The translations under genes and the position numbers were made by a program. A DNA stretch of 30,424 nucleotides from Candidatus Segatella albertsiae (GTDB lineage: Bacteria; Bacteroidota; Bacteroidia; Bacteroidales; Bacteroidaceae). The stretch spans positions 1-30,424 of the forward strand of contig DKCU01000108.1 of NCBI GenBank assembly GCA_002451555.1, in the 5' to 3' direction. A model generated the notes under the pieces. The model saw nothing but the letters and a program-made list of their open reading frames with translations, was not told the DNA's origin and ran no database searches. Shown here piece by piece: positions 30,315-30,424 of this stretch (positions are counted from its first letter, which is position 1; the number at the start of each line of letters is the position of its first letter).

Positions 30315-30424
30315 TGTATATACTAATTTAAAAGTGTACCACTTTCTAATTAAAAAGTGTACCACTCCAAACCGCTTGCAAAGGTATGTTTAAATTCTTA
30401 AACAACCAAATAAAAAGCATAAAA
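30315..30424. mobile_element. Probable end of an insertion sequence (IS21-like architecture), continues beyond window
   Basis: It begins TG at 30315, the point where the helicase coding sequence breaks off. It contains two 23-bp direct repeats, 30323-30345 and 30346-30368, each CTAATT(T/A)AAAAGTGTACCACT plus two bases. Several direct repeats at a terminus starting TG is the layout of IS21-family ends (family knowledge). No transposase is visible, so family is inference and other element types are possible. Confidence 0.5.
30379..30410 (-). promoter_or_regulatory. Outward-facing promoter in the putative element end
   Basis: Minus strand TTTG (30410-30407), 20-bp spacer, TACCTTTG (30386-30379): full consensus, pointing left into the truncated helicase/HTH gene. 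Could drive expression of the remaining 3' fragment. Confidence 0.6.

Noticed and set aside
1..30424. tRNA, rRNA or known riboswitch
   Set aside because: No cloverleaf ending in CCA, no rRNA-like stretch and no recognisable riboswitch core seen on either strand; I could not run a covariance search.

Overview
The window looks like chromosomal DNA from a gut-type Bacteroidota, most likely Prevotellaceae (Prevotella/Segatella). The evidence is: promoters of the Bacteroidota form TTTG-N19/20-TAnnTTTG in front of many genes; families typical of the order (Mfa/FimB-type fimbrial lipoproteins, BspA-like leucine-rich repeats, AAA-ATPase_like/PD-(D/E)XK proteins, HTH_40 helicase tail, NfeD-SPFH pair); and near absence of strong Shine-Dalgarno sequences. 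The species is inference; no marker gene here settles it.

Layout. (1) 1-6.4 kb, minus strand: a seven-gene fimbrial locus. In transcription order it encodes an 81-residue two-helix membrane protein, an outer-membrane barrel, a FimB/Mfa2-like anchor lipoprotein, two compact fimbrillins, a third fimbrillin-like lipoprotein, and a lipoprotein with a fimbrillin-like N-terminus and BspA-type leucine-rich C-terminus (candidate tip adhesin). Two intercistronic stem-loops divide it into assembly/anchor, shaft and tip blocks. (2) 6.4-7.7 kb: a membrane-embedded 7-TM AraC-type regulator. Between it and the fimbrial operon lie three direct AGGAATGAAAC repeats at 21/22-bp spacing immediately upstream of a TAAATTTG -7 box, a layout expected for AraC-type activation. 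(3) 7.9-8.3 kb: a small lipoprotein, followed by a 500-bp spacer full of tandem repeats and palindromes. (4) 8.7-16.1 kb: housekeeping genes: pheT-yebC-TSCPD operon (minus), a minimal ComEC (plus) and a class A penicillin-binding protein (minus, tail-to-tail with comEC). (5) 16.1-21.2 kb: a radical SAM/SPASM protein and two convergent AAA-ATPase_like/PD-(D/E)XK paralogues, one broken by a single in-frame stop. (6) 21.3-24.2 kb: pyrB-pyrI-glyA operon. (7) 24.3-25.3 kb: an outer-membrane protein with a Gly/Tyr/Met-rich loop. (8) 25.4-29.1 kb, minus: M48 metalloprotease lipoprotein, NfeD, SPFH protein and a WecB-like epimerase that lacks several catalytic residues. (9) 29.1-30.4 kb: the 3' end of a PIF1/RecD-like helicase-HTH gene cut at 30314/30315 by what looks like the end of an insertion sequence with two 23-bp terminal repeats and an outward-facing promoter.

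The strongest candidate for something undescribed is the fimbrial locus with its 7-TM AraC regulator and operator array, including two assembly genes of no recognised family. A recurring theme is short direct-repeat arrays with a 20-22 bp period (two helical turns) in four separate intergenic regions.
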